Assembly (NCBI GenBank): GCA_963765785.1
Contig: CAVXXW010000005.1
Span: 1-64,000 of the forward strand
Direction: 5' to 3'
Source: AC-32 sp963765785
GTDB lineage: Bacteria > Actinomycetota > Thermoleophilia > Gaiellales > Gaiellaceae
DNA: 64,000 bases
Every line of letters starts with the position of its first letter. Positions within the stretch are counted from its first letter, which is position 1. The notes under the pieces are model-generated. The model had not been told where the DNA came from. It made no database searches and was given only the letters and a program-made list of their open reading frames with translations. This document shows, in pieces, positions 1-7,360 of the stretch. The position numbers and the translations under genes were made by a program.

Positions 1-36
1 GGCGCGAGGAAGTCCGGCTGCTCGGCTACTGATCGC

Positions 37-42
37 TAGGCT
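37..42 (+). promoter_or_regulatory. -10 element, leaderless start of the MIP18-family gene
   Basis: TAGGCT lies 7 nt before the ATG at 50, so the transcript would begin at or next to the start codon. No ribosome binding site is seen. The same arrangement recurs at many genes here. Confidence 0.5.
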
Positions 43-49
43 GGGCCCG

Positions 50-346
50 ATGACCCGCGACGACGTGATCGAGGCGCTCCGCTCCGTCGAGGACCCTGAG
101 CTCGGCATGGACATCGTCGAGCTCGGTCTGCTCTACGACGTCGAGGTGAGCGGGCCGCGCGTGAAGGCGATCTACAGTCTCACGTCGATGGGCTGCCCCG
201 CCGGGCCGCTGATCCAGCAGAACATCGAAGAGGTCCTGCAAGCGCTGCCGGAGATCGAGGACGTCGAGACCGAGCTCACGTGGGACCCACCCTGGACGCC
301 GGAGAAAATGTCCGACGACGCGAAGTTCATCCTCGGCTTCGGCTGA
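50..346 (+). CDS. MIP18/DUF59 family iron-sulfur assembly protein (PaaD/SufT-like)
   Basis: 98 aa, the full length of a stand-alone DUF59 domain. The N-terminus carries the family signature EDPELGMDIVELGL. A central SMGCP segment supplies the conserved cysteine, and the tail WDPPWTPEKMSDDAK matches the usual C-terminal block. Members help assemble or deliver Fe-S clusters in the cytosol, often beside suf genes; no suf genes are in view. The ATG at 50 is preceded by a -10-like TAGGCT at 7 nt, so leaderless translation is likely. Family assignment is firm; the client protein is unknown. Confidence 0.85.
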   Translation: MTRDDVIEALRSVEDPELGMDIVELGLLYDVEVSGPRVKAIYSLTSMGCPAGPLIQQNIEEVLQALPEIEDVETELTWDPPWTPEKMSDDAKFILGFG

Positions 347-717
347 TCCGTCCAGGCCGGAGAGGAGCGGCTCCCTCGGCTGGCGAGGCTTGACGCAGGT
401 CGTCGGTGGAGGGGGCTCCGCCGCTGCGACCCACGACTTGTTCGAATCGCTGCGCGCCGCCATGGTCGCAGACCCCGTCGGCAACGCGTTTCAGCTCGTC
501 GACCGCCGCGCCTAGCGCGGCCGGTTGGCAGCGACGCTGAGAGAGCCTGGACAGGCTCCCGAGACTCGACCTTCGGCCAGTCGCAATCGAAAAACAGAGT
601 GCTACGTTCGATCTCTGCGACTGCGGCGAAGCGGAGGGGGCCGCCACCCTGGCGTCAATCCGGAATCCCTCGTTTACCCGCCTGCGGCGGGCCTCGGGTA
701 GGAAGCAAGCCCTGCCC
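347..717. other. Intergenic stretch with a possible gene remnant and one hairpin
   Basis: 371 bp without an intact gene. On the plus strand, one frame is open from about 381 to the TAG at 513-515 and reads like the end of a real protein (DLFESLRAAMVADPVGNAF is visible). It has no convincing start, so it may be the eroded 3' end of a lost gene. A perfect 7-bp inverted repeat with a 2-nt centre lies at 543-558. No clear promoter is recognised for the next gene. Confidence 0.4.
543..558. repeat. Perfect inverted repeat GAGCCTG-GA-CAGGCTC
   Basis: A 7-bp stem with a 2-nt centre in the intergenic region, about 160 bp before the proline-rich gene. The short centre suits a protein-binding palindrome better than an RNA hairpin. 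There is no T-run to support a terminator. Confidence 0.4.
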
Positions 718-1308
718 TTGTTGGCGATCGGGCTCGTCGGCTTCGGGCTGGCCTACCTGCCCGCGCCGGGGTCGAGCGCACCGCCTCCCACGACGATCCC
801 GAGGCCGGACCCCTACCCGACGCCATCTCGCAGCGTATCGCCGCCTCCGCCCCCCACGACCACGTACATCCCTGCGCCGCCTCCGCCGCCCCCGACCGCC
901 TCGGCCCCAGCGCCGCCGCCTCCGCCGCCGCCTCCACTCGCGCGAGCGCGGCCGAAGCTTGTGCGTCACAGCCGCCCCGGCCGAGCGGAGCCGAAGGCGT
1001 TCACCGCGTGGCACGTGCGGTCGGCAGCGGGACGGAACCGTCCCCAACTGGTGGCCGCGACTGCACCTGCAGCCCTAGCCGCGACGACGAACGATCTGCG
1101 CGTCCCGGCCGGGATCCTGCTCTTGATTCCGGCGGCATTTGTGTTCCTGCTGGTCGTCGCCACCGTCGTGGTCCTTCCGGAGCGCGTGCTCCCGGCTCGC
1201 GTCGCCGCCGCCGTTGACGGCCGTCGCGAGAATCTGGTGTTCGTTGCGTTGTGCGCGCTCTCGCTTGGATTCGTACTCGTCTTCTTTGTGGCCCTCGCCT
1301 CGTCATGA
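718..1308 (+). CDS. Proline-rich membrane protein, unknown function
   Basis: About 196 aa. A hydrophobic N-terminal segment (roughly residues 1-16) is followed by a long Pro/Ser/Thr linker with runs of PPPPPP (residues ~18-78). A basic stretch follows, then two strongly hydrophobic segments near residues 130-153 and 172-193. This suggests a membrane protein with an extended Pro-rich region outside the membrane. The stop overlaps the ATG of the next, secreted gene by ATGA, so the two are probably co-translated. The start is uncertain: the frame is open back to 541 without ATG or GTG. TTG 718 is used here, and CTG 712 behind AGGAAG is an alternative. Family not recognised. Confidence 0.55.
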   Translation: MLAIGLVGFGLAYLPAPGSSAPPPTTIPRPDPYPTPSRSVSPPPPPTTTYIPAPPPPPPTASAPAPPPPPPPPLARARPKLVRHSRPGRAEPKAFTAWHVRSAAGRNRPQLVAATAPAALAATTNDLRVPAGILLLIPAAFVFLLVVATVVVLPERVLPARVAAAVDGRRENLVFVALCALSLGFVLVFFVALASS

Positions 1309-3659
1309 GGGATGCCACACGCTTCGTCGTCCCTTGCCTTGTGGCGCTTGCGCTCTCGCTGCTGGCGGGAGCAGCCGGCGCAGCGCCGGACAACCGCTAC
1401 GGCGCGACGATCGCGCCAACCGCGGTCATCCCGGGTGCGAACGCGACGTACACGATCACGCTGACCAACCGGAGCACGTCGACCGCGGCGAACAACGGCC
1501 ACGTCGTCGTCTCTGCCGGTTTCACTGTCGACGCCGGGACTCTGGCGGCGACAACCACTGCCGCGGGTAGCTGCTCGACGGCCAACTGGGCAGTCACGCT
1601 CGACGGCACACCGATCGCAATCCACGCGGTCGCCCCGCCCGGGCCAGCGAGCGAGCTGTGCCCCGGCGCGACGCTGCGGATCAGGTTCGCCGCCAAGGCA
1701 CCGAGTGCCGAGCAGTCGTACACGTGGACCACGAGGCTCGCGCGCGACGCAGCTGCATTCGAGCTGCAGGGGGCACAGCCGAAGGTCGCGGTAGACGGGA
1801 CGCCGCCGCCGACACCGACCATCTCTAAGTTCCCGCCCCACCTCTCGAACAGCTCGAGCGCGTCGTTCGCGTTCGCGGACGCCGACGCGACCGCCACGCT
1901 CCGCTGCCGGTCGGACGCCGCCGCGTTCACGGCGTGCAAGAGCCCGACGAGCTACGCGGGGCTCGTCGAGGGCGCACACACGTTCGAGGTGAAGGCCGTC
2001 GACGCGGCGGGCAACGAGAGCACCACGGCCTCGTACAGCTGGACGATCGACCTTACGCCGCCACCAGCGCCTACCCTCACGTCAAAGCCACCGAACGTCA
2101 CCGCCTCGACCTCCGCCAGCTTCGCGTTCACGGACGACGATGCGACCGCGAACTACTTCTGCAGGCTGGACAGCGCAGCGTTCGCGCCTTGCGCAAGCCC
2201 CAAGGCGTACACCGGGCTCTCGGCCGGGCAGCACGTCTTCGACGTCAAGGCTCGCGACCTGGCCGGCAACGAGGGTGCGATGATCTCGTACACCTGGACG
2301 ATCGACCTCACCAACCCCGTCGTGACGATCGACCCCGCCACCGAGCCACAAGACCCGACGAACATCACTTCTGCGAGGTTCACGTTCAGCTCGAGCAAGT
2401 CGGGTAGCACATTCATCTGCGCGTTCGACGGCGCGGCGTTCGCCCCATGCACGAGCCCAGTGAGCTACTCCGGCCTCCCAGACGCCAGGCATTCATTCGC
2501 CGTCAAGGCGACCGATTCGCTTGGCACGACCGGGCCTGCGACGGTGTGGGCGTGGACGGTCGACACGGTTCCGCCTGCGGCGCCGACCGTCGACTCGGCA
2601 CCTCCGAGCCCGACGAACTCGTCGACTGCAACCTTGACCTTCCACGACGGCGAGGCCGGGCTCCACCACTCGTGCCGCATCGACGGCAGCGGGTTCGTCG
2701 CGTGCAGCAGCCCGACGAGCTACAGCGGACTCGCCGACGGGTCGCACGCCTTCGCCGTTCGCGCGACCGATCCGGCAGGCAACGTGGGGCCTGAGATCTC
2801 ACGAGGCTGGGTCGTCGACACGCAACCGCCACATACGACGATCACGAGCGGCCCAACGGCCGTGAGCAGCATCCGCACTGCGTCATTCGCCTTCGCAAGC
2901 AGCGAGGCGTCGAGCTTCTCGTGCAGCCTCGACGCCACGAGCTTTTCCTCATGCTCGTCCCCAAAGAGTTACGGAGGGCTGGCATTCGGCGAGCACACCT
3001 TTCACGTCCGGGCGACCGATCTCGCTGGGAATACCGACGCGGTGCCGCCGGCGTACTCCTGGAGAGTCCTTTCCCCGGACACCCGCCCACCGGGAAAGGT
3101 CAAGCGGCTCCACATGAGCGTGCGCTACGGGTACCTGAGCTTGCGCTGGCTACCGCCTTCCGATGCCGACTTCGATCACGTTCGCGTCCAGCGCGCGCGA
3201 AGCGCGAAAGATCAGGTGCAGACAACCGTTTACGACGGAGCGGGGGGGAGGTACGTCGACCGGCGCTTCGATAACGGCGAGTACTTCATCTACCGCTTGA
3301 GGAGCTATGACCGGCACGGCAATGCGTCGGCATCCGCGACCACCGCGGTGTCGGCCGGAGCGCTCCTTCGTTCGCCACGAGACGGCGGCGTCGTGCGCAC
3401 GTCGACCACGCCGCTGGTCTGGACGGCCGTTCCGAGGGCCGCGTACTACAACGTCCAGCTCTACCGCGGAGCGCAGAAGTTGCTCAGCGCATGGCCGCTA
3501 AAGCCCAGGCTCGCGCTCCCACGCCGCTGGTCATATCAGGGTCGCCGGCTCGGACTCAGCAAGGGCTCCTATCGCTGGTACGTCTGGCCCGGCTTCGGCG
3601 CCCGCAGCCGGGCCGTGTACGGCCACCTCCTCGGGACGGCCACCTTCGCCGTCCGCTGA
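1305..3659 (+). CDS. Secreted protein with five Ig-like repeats and a fibronectin-like C-terminus
   Basis: 784 aa from ATG 1305, which overlaps the preceding stop and is followed at once by a signal peptide (RFVVPCLVALALSLLAGAAG). After a conserved-repeat-domain-like N-terminal region come five imperfect repeats of about 85 residues (residues ~165-585). Each carries the pattern F.C..D...F..C.SP..Y.GL..G.H.F.V.A.D..GN and ends W..D..PP, with a Cys pair per repeat. A fibronectin-III-like segment (~590-680) and a second beta-rich domain follow. Such proteins are extracellular and probably adhesive or structural. No sortase motif or C-terminal anchor is seen. The co-encoded Pro-rich membrane protein may help display it. 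Confidence 0.8.
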   Translation: MRDATRFVVPCLVALALSLLAGAAGAAPDNRYGATIAPTAVIPGANATYTITLTNRSTSTAANNGHVVVSAGFTVDAGTLAATTTAAGSCSTANWAVTLDGTPIAIHAVAPPGPASELCPGATLRIRFAAKAPSAEQSYTWTTRLARDAAAFELQGAQPKVAVDGTPPPTPTISKFPPHLSNSSSASFAFADADATATLRCRSDAAAFTACKSPTSYAGLVEGAHTFEVKAVDAAGNESTTASYSWTIDLTPPPAPTLTSKPPNVTASTSASFAFTDDDATANYFCRLDSAAFAPCASPKAYTGLSAGQHVFDVKARDLAGNEGAMISYTWTIDLTNPVVTIDPATEPQDPTNITSARFTFSSSKSGSTFICAFDGAAFAPCTSPVSYSGLPDARHSFAVKATDSLGTTGPATVWAWTVDTVPPAAPTVDSAPPSPTNSSTATLTFHDGEAGLHHSCRIDGSGFVACSSPTSYSGLADGSHAFAVRATDPAGNVGPEISRGWVVDTQPPHTTITSGPTAVSSIRTASFAFASSEASSFSCSLDATSFSSCSSPKSYGGLAFGEHTFHVRATDLAGNTDAVPPAYSWRVLSPDTRPPGKVKRLHMSVRYGYLSLRWLPPSDADFDHVRVQRARSAKDQVQTTVYDGAGGRYVDRRFDNGEYFIYRLRSYDRHGNASASATTAVSAGALLRSPRDGGVVRTSTTPLVWTAVPRAAYYNVQLYRGAQKLLSAWPLKPRLALPRRWSYQGRRLGLSKGSYRWYVWPGFGARSRAVYGHLLGTATFAVR
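1795..3060 (+). repeat. Five tandem ~255-bp repeats encoding Ig-like domains
   Basis: In-frame imperfect direct repeats begin near 1800, 2050, 2306, 2560 and 2817. They are recognised by recurring codons for the paired cysteines, the S-P-x-S/T-Y motif and the D-x-A-G-N motif. Divergence between copies suggests old duplication. Confidence 0.75.
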
Positions 3660-3678
3660 GTCTCGGGCGGCGTCTCCC

Positions 3679-3708
3679 TTGACAACGTGCGGTGGGGCGG
3701 TCTTAGAT
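3679..3708 (+). promoter_or_regulatory. Candidate sigma-70 promoter of the amino-acid permease
   Basis: A perfect TTGACA (3679-3684) is followed, after 18 nt, by TTAGAT (3703-3708). A leader of about 28 nt then contains AGGAGG just before ATG 3743. The -35 is convincing; the -10 is a weak match. Confidence 0.45.
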
Positions 3709-3742
3709 CGGCCACCCCCGGCTCTGCGACCTAGGAGGACCC

Positions 3743-5350
3743 ATGTCTGAGGCTGCTGCCCCGAACGTTCCGGACGTTCCGATCACCGCGGATGAGGACG
3801 CGAGGCTCGCGGACCTCGGCTACCGACCGCAGCTCAACCGCGTTCTGGGGTTCTTCGAGAACTTCGCGGTCGGGTTCACGTACCTGTCGCCGATGGTCGG
3901 CATCTACTCCCTCTTCATCCTGGGAGTGGCCCTCGCAGGCCCCGCGTACATCTGGCTGACGTTCATCCCGCTGATCGGGATGCTCTTCGTTGCGCTCGTC
4001 TTCGGCGAGTTCGCAAGCCACTACCCGGTCGCGGGCGCCCTCTACCAGTACAGCAAGTTCTCGGTCGGGCCGGCTTACGGGTGGTTCGTCGGCTGGTTCT
4101 ACGGGATCGCGCTGCTGGTGACGGTGGCGGCGGTGGACACGGGGTCGATTCCGTACATCACCACGCTCGCCCACAACTGGTTCGGGACGAACTGGGATCC
4201 GACGAGCCACACGACGATCCTCATCATCACCCTCACCCTTCTCGCGATCCAAACGACGCTCAACATCACGGGGGCCAACGTGATGGGCTGGGTCGCGAAG
4301 TTCGGCGTCGGCGTCGAGATCCTCGGAACGCTCGGCATCGCGATCATCCTCGCGATCCACGGGTTCCACCACAGCCTCGGCTTCCTGTTCTCGACCCAGG
4401 GCGCCACGCACGCATCGACGAACGTCTACGGCGTCGGCTTCGGCGGCAGCTGGCTGTCCGCGGCGCTGATCGCGGTGCTCGCCCCGGTCTACATCTTCTA
4501 CGGCTTCGAGTCGTGCGGCGACATCGCCGAGGAGACGAAGGACGCAGGCACGAAGATCCCGAAGGCGATGCGCTGGGCGCTGATCTGGGGAGGCATCGGG
4601 TCGCTCATCCTCACCGCTGCGCTCCTGCTCGCAATGCCGAAGCACGATCCGGTCGCGACGACGTTCAAGGGCGGCGGTGTCCCGGCCATCCTCGGCCAGC
4701 TCTCGAGCGGGATGCAGGACTTCCTGCTCCTGCTGATCATTTTTGCGTTCTTCTCGTGCGGAAGCGCGGTCCAGGGCGCGGGCAGCCGGTTGGCGTTCTC
4801 GTTCGGGCGCGACGGCGCGCTTCCGGGCTCGAGTTGGCTCTCGAGGGTGCACTCGAGATTCAAGACGCCCGTCAACGCGCTGATCACCGGTGCGCTGGTC
4901 TCCGTGGTCTTCGTGATGCTCGTCTACTACCAGCCGTCCAAGAACGTGGATATCTGGTTCATCACGTACCCGGCGCACACCACGGCGCTCTACTCGCTCG
5001 TCTCGTTCGGCGTCAGCGGCATCTACCTCTCGTTCCTGCTCGCCGTGATCGCGTCGATCATCGCGCGGACCCGCGGCTGGGTGCCCGAGGGCGCGTTCAA
5101 GCTCGGGAAGTGGGGCTGGACGGTGACGATCATCGCCGCCGCCTACCTCGGGCTGATGTTGCTGAACGTGGTCGTGCCGACCGGGCTTTCGAGCGGGCGC
5201 GCGCTCTTCAACCTCGACTGGATCACGCTGCTCGTGATGGTGATCATCGCGGTCGTCGGCGGTCTGTACTTCGTGTTCGCGAGGCCGGACCGCAAGGTCG
5301 GCAAGCACGTGCACGACACGCTGGAGCCGACGGGCGCGGAGCGCGCATAG
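3743..5350 (+). CDS. APC-superfamily amino-acid permease
   Basis: 535 aa, with 12 or more hydrophobic segments from about residue 45 to 525. The start of the transporter core, RVLGFFENFAVGFTYLSP, and the later FGEFASHYPVAGALYQY resemble the amino acid/choline (GABA permease-like) branch of the APC superfamily. A cytosolic helix segment GFESCGDIAEETKDAGTKIPKA follows a core TM helix, as in this branch. It would import an amino acid or amine by proton or cation coupling. The substrate cannot be read from sequence. The start is secured by AGGAGG 4-9 nt upstream. A GNAT gene follows after 7 nt and is probably in the same transcript. Confidence 0.85.
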   Translation: MSEAAAPNVPDVPITADEDARLADLGYRPQLNRVLGFFENFAVGFTYLSPMVGIYSLFILGVALAGPAYIWLTFIPLIGMLFVALVFGEFASHYPVAGALYQYSKFSVGPAYGWFVGWFYGIALLVTVAAVDTGSIPYITTLAHNWFGTNWDPTSHTTILIITLTLLAIQTTLNITGANVMGWVAKFGVGVEILGTLGIAIILAIHGFHHSLGFLFSTQGATHASTNVYGVGFGGSWLSAALIAVLAPVYIFYGFESCGDIAEETKDAGTKIPKAMRWALIWGGIGSLILTAALLLAMPKHDPVATTFKGGGVPAILGQLSSGMQDFLLLLIIFAFFSCGSAVQGAGSRLAFSFGRDGALPGSSWLSRVHSRFKTPVNALITGALVSVVFVMLVYYQPSKNVDIWFITYPAHTTALYSLVSFGVSGIYLSFLLAVIASIIARTRGWVPEGAFKLGKWGWTVTIIAAAYLGLMLLNVVVPTGLSSGRALFNLDWITLLVMVIIAVVGGLYFVFARPDRKVGKHVHDTLEPTGAERA

Positions 5351-5357
5351 GCCCGGC

Positions 5358-5825
5358 GTGCTGCGCGTGGTAGCCGAGAGCGACCTCGACGCGATCTTCG
5401 AGCAGCAGGCCGACCCCGAGTCGTCTGCGATGGCCGCAGTCCCGAGCCGCGACCGCGCCGCGTTCGACGAGCACTGGCGCCGGATCCTCGCCGACGAGAG
5501 CACCGTGACTCGGGTGATCGACGTGGACGGCGAGGCCGCGGGTCACGTCCTCAGCTGGCCGTCCGAGGGCCGTCGCTACATCGGCTATTGGCTCGGGCGC
5601 GAGTTCTGGGGCCGCGGCCTCGCCACCGCCGCGCTCGCCGAGCTCGTCGCCGAGCTGCCGGAGCGGCCGCTGCACGCGCTGGTCTCGACCGACAACGTCG
5701 CGTCGATCCGCGTGCTCGAGAAGTGCGGCTTCGTCGAGGTCGGCCCCGCCGACGACAAGTTCGCAGACGAGGGCGTCCCGGGGCTGCTCTACGAGCTCCG
5801 GGACGCCCCGCCTCCAGGCGGCTAG
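5358..5825 (+). CDS. GNAT family N-acetyltransferase (RimJ/RimL-like)
   Basis: 155 aa, complete. The acetyl-CoA-binding core is visible as YWLGREFWGRGLATAALAEL (the R/Q-x-x-G-x-G/A type loop), followed by the typical ALVSTDNVASIRVLEKCGF segment of the RimJ/RimL branch. The likely role is acetylation of a small amine or a protein N-terminus. The acceptor is unknown. The GTG start lies 7 nt after the permease stop. The stop codon overlaps that of the convergent SRPBCC gene. Confidence 0.85.
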   Translation: MLRVVAESDLDAIFEQQADPESSAMAAVPSRDRAAFDEHWRRILADESTVTRVIDVDGEAAGHVLSWPSEGRRYIGYWLGREFWGRGLATAALAELVAELPERPLHALVSTDNVASIRVLEKCGFVEVGPADDKFADEGVPGLLYELRDAPPPGG

Positions 5826-6265
5826 CCGGCGAGCGGCTTGCCGGTCTCGAGCAGCGTCTTCACGCCGCTCAGCACCATCATCCAGCCAGCGCCCGAGACG
5901 CTCTCGGCGGTCTTCGGCGACCCCTCGAGCCCGTCGTGGGTGACCGTCAGGAGCGCGAAGCCGCCGTCCTGCGGCTCGATCTCCCACGTTACGCGGCTCT
6001 CAGGCTCGGCCGCCATCTCGGGGTCGTAGAACGCGCGCCAGCCGTGCACGATCCTGCGCGGCGGCTCGAACTCGGTCACCTCTACCACGTTCTTGAGCTC
6101 CGTGCCGTCGTACGTGCGCCGTTCCTCGGGCGTCGTCTCGATGCTCATGCCGTAGAAGTACTGCGAGGTGAACTCCGGCTTGGTGATCGCCTCCCAGATC
6201 TCCTCCGGGGTGGCTTTGATGAACACCTGGTAGACCTGTGTTGCCTGCGCGGTCATGGTCGTCAT
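5822..6265 (-). CDS. SRPBCC/AHSA1-domain protein
   Basis: 147 aa from ATG 6265, which overlaps the ArsR stop by ATGA. A longer frame upstream is not needed. AHSA1 features include VFIKATPEEIWEAITKPE at the N-terminus, a central EFEPPRRIVHGWRA, VTWEIEPQDGGFALLTVTHDG, and a C-terminal SGAGWMMVLSGVKTLLETG helix. The fold makes a cavity for a hydrophobic ligand. Members encoded with an ArsR-type regulator are common and mostly uncharacterised. It is co-transcribed with the ArsR gene. Confidence 0.85.
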   Translation of the reverse strand: MTTMTAQATQVYQVFIKATPEEIWEAITKPEFTSQYFYGMSIETTPEERRTYDGTELKNVVEVTEFEPPRRIVHGWRAFYDPEMAAEPESRVTWEIEPQDGGFALLTVTHDGLEGSPKTAESVSGAGWMMVLSGVKTLLETGKPLAG

Positions 6266-6582
6266 GCGGGCTCCTCCAGTCGCGTCTTGAGCTCCGCGAG
6301 CGCGGACACGCGGTGCTCCGTGTATTTGTCGATCCACCGGTCGTGGATCAGGCGGATCGGGACGGGGTTGAGGTAGTGCAGCTTCTCGCGTCCCTGCCGC
6401 CGGGTCACGACGAGGCCGGCGTCCTCGAGCACCCGTAGGTGCTTCATCACCCCGAAGCGGGTCATCTCGAGCTCCGACTCGAGCTCGGTGAGCGTTCGGC
6501 CGTCACGCTCGAAGAGCCGGTCGAGCAGATGCCGCCGTGTGGGGTCGGCGAGCGCCCTGAAGACACCGTCGTCGTCGTTCAC
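6262..6582 (-). CDS. ArsR-family transcriptional regulator
   Basis: 106 aa from GTG 6582. A winged-helix domain fills the protein: VFRALADPTRRHLLDRLFERDG starts the fold, MTRFGVMKHLRVLEDAGLV is the recognition region, and VVTRRQGREKLHYLNP is the wing. The metal-binding CVC motif of classical ArsR is absent, as in the branch paired with SRPBCC genes. GTG 6582 is preferred to GTG 6591 because the -10 element occupies 6590-6595, which would put the 6591 codon upstream of the transcript. It probably represses its own two-gene operon through the palindrome in its promoter. Confidence 0.85.
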   Translation of the reverse strand: MNDDDGVFRALADPTRRHLLDRLFERDGRTLTELESELEMTRFGVMKHLRVLEDAGLVVTRRQGREKLHYLNPVPIRLIHDRWIDKYTEHRVSALAELKTRLEEPA

Positions 6583-6589
6583 GGCGATC

Positions 6590-6619
6590 ACAATACGTGA
6601 CCATTAGGTCACATGTCAA
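6590..6619 (-). promoter_or_regulatory. arsR promoter with operator in the spacer
   Basis: On the minus strand, TTGACA (6619-6614) and TATTGT (6595-6590) are separated by 18 nt. The spacer holds the inverted repeat GTGACC-TAAT-GGTCAC (6612-6597). Only 7 nt separate the -10 from GTG 6582, so the mRNA is probably leaderless. A regulator bound here would block RNA polymerase directly. Confidence 0.7.
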
Positions 6620-6640
6620 GGAACCTGGTAGGACCTTCAC

Positions 6641-7096
6641 GTGACACTTCTGGCTCGGTTCTTCGCGTGGCTGCGGCGCAGCCCGCCCGAGCCCGTCTAC
6701 GACGAGCAGGCGGCCTACGAGCACTCGTACGGCGAGCGGGCGACCGACGTCATCGTCTCGCCGAAGCCGCCACCCACGCCGCGCGTCCTGCCGAGGCTCG
6801 GAGGCGACTACCTGCGCCGCTGCTTCGAGGAGCGGCTCGAATCGAGGCGCGCGTCAGGCCACCGCGTCGAGAGTGCGGGCCAGGCGCAGGCCCGCGGCGA
6901 GGGTCGGGTCGGGTCGGAGGATGAGCGTCTCGGAAGGGGCGTGGACGAGGATCCACTGGAGCTCTTTCGGCGTGAAGCCGTGGCTGCCGTTGACCGGAGC
7001 GGGGGCGACGATCCGGTCGAACCGCTCGGCGTCCCAGAGCCGCTGGAGGGCGTGGGTGGGCGCCCGGCCGGTCTCGACGCGGGCGTCCACCGCTAG
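6641..7096 (+). CDS. Small protein of unknown function, C-terminus doubtful
   Basis: The frame runs for 151 aa from GTG 6641, with AGGA about 8 nt upstream. The first ~72 residues look like a real protein, with a hydrophobic/basic start (TLLARFFAWLRR) and an acidic/aromatic middle (YDEQAAYEHSYGERATD). After about nt 6854 the frame runs antisense to the USP gene and turns into low-complexity Gly/Glu/Arg sequence typical of a shadow. Either the natural stop was lost, or the two genes overlap tail to tail by 243 bp. Family not recognised. Confidence 0.4.
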   Translation: MTLLARFFAWLRRSPPEPVYDEQAAYEHSYGERATDVIVSPKPPPTPRVLPRLGGDYLRRCFEERLESRRASGHRVESAGQAQARGEGRVGSEDERLGRGVDEDPLELFRREAVAAVDRSGGDDPVEPLGVPEPLEGVGGRPAGLDAGVHR

Positions 7097-7360
7097 CCCT
7101 GCGCGCAGCGCGGCGTGCTCGACCGCCTCGAGCAGCGGCATCGCAACGGCGACCTCATGCTGCATGGGCGTGTCGAGACTGAACTCGAGCGGAGTGACGA
7201 TCAGGTAGGCGGGCACCAGCGTGGCGTTCTCGGCCCGAGCCACGCGGATGGCCGCATCGAGCACGACCGGGTCGAGCTCGCCGCGGGCGAACGGCACGAG
7301 CACGCGCTTCGGACCGGCATGCCGCGGCGGGCGGCGCCGGAAGAACGTCAGCACGCTCAC
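6854..7360 (-). CDS. Universal-stress-like protein, last gene of the kdp operon
   Basis: 168 aa from GTG 7360, which overlaps the stop of the KdpD-N gene by GTGA. The fold is USP-like: KRVLVPFARGELDPVVLDAA at the start, an alternating strand/helix middle, and a terminal VHAPSETLILRP strand. The glycine-rich ATP loop of classical USPs is not evident. It is translationally coupled to the KdpD sensor domain and so may act in the K+ response, perhaps as a nucleotide-binding partner. This is an inference from position. Confidence 0.7.
   Translation of the reverse strand: MSVLTFFRRRPPRHAGPKRVLVPFARGELDPVVLDAAIRVARAENATLVPAYLIVTPLEFSLDTPMQHEVAVAMPLLEAVEHAALRAGLAVDARVETGRAPTHALQRLWDAERFDRIVAPAPVNGSHGFTPKELQWILVHAPSETLILRPDPTLAAGLRLARTLDAVA

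Noticed and set aside
3731..5503. 590-codon frame antisense to the amino-acid permease
   Set aside because: Arg/Glu-rich shadow; the sense strand has a strong ribosome site and a full APC transporter.
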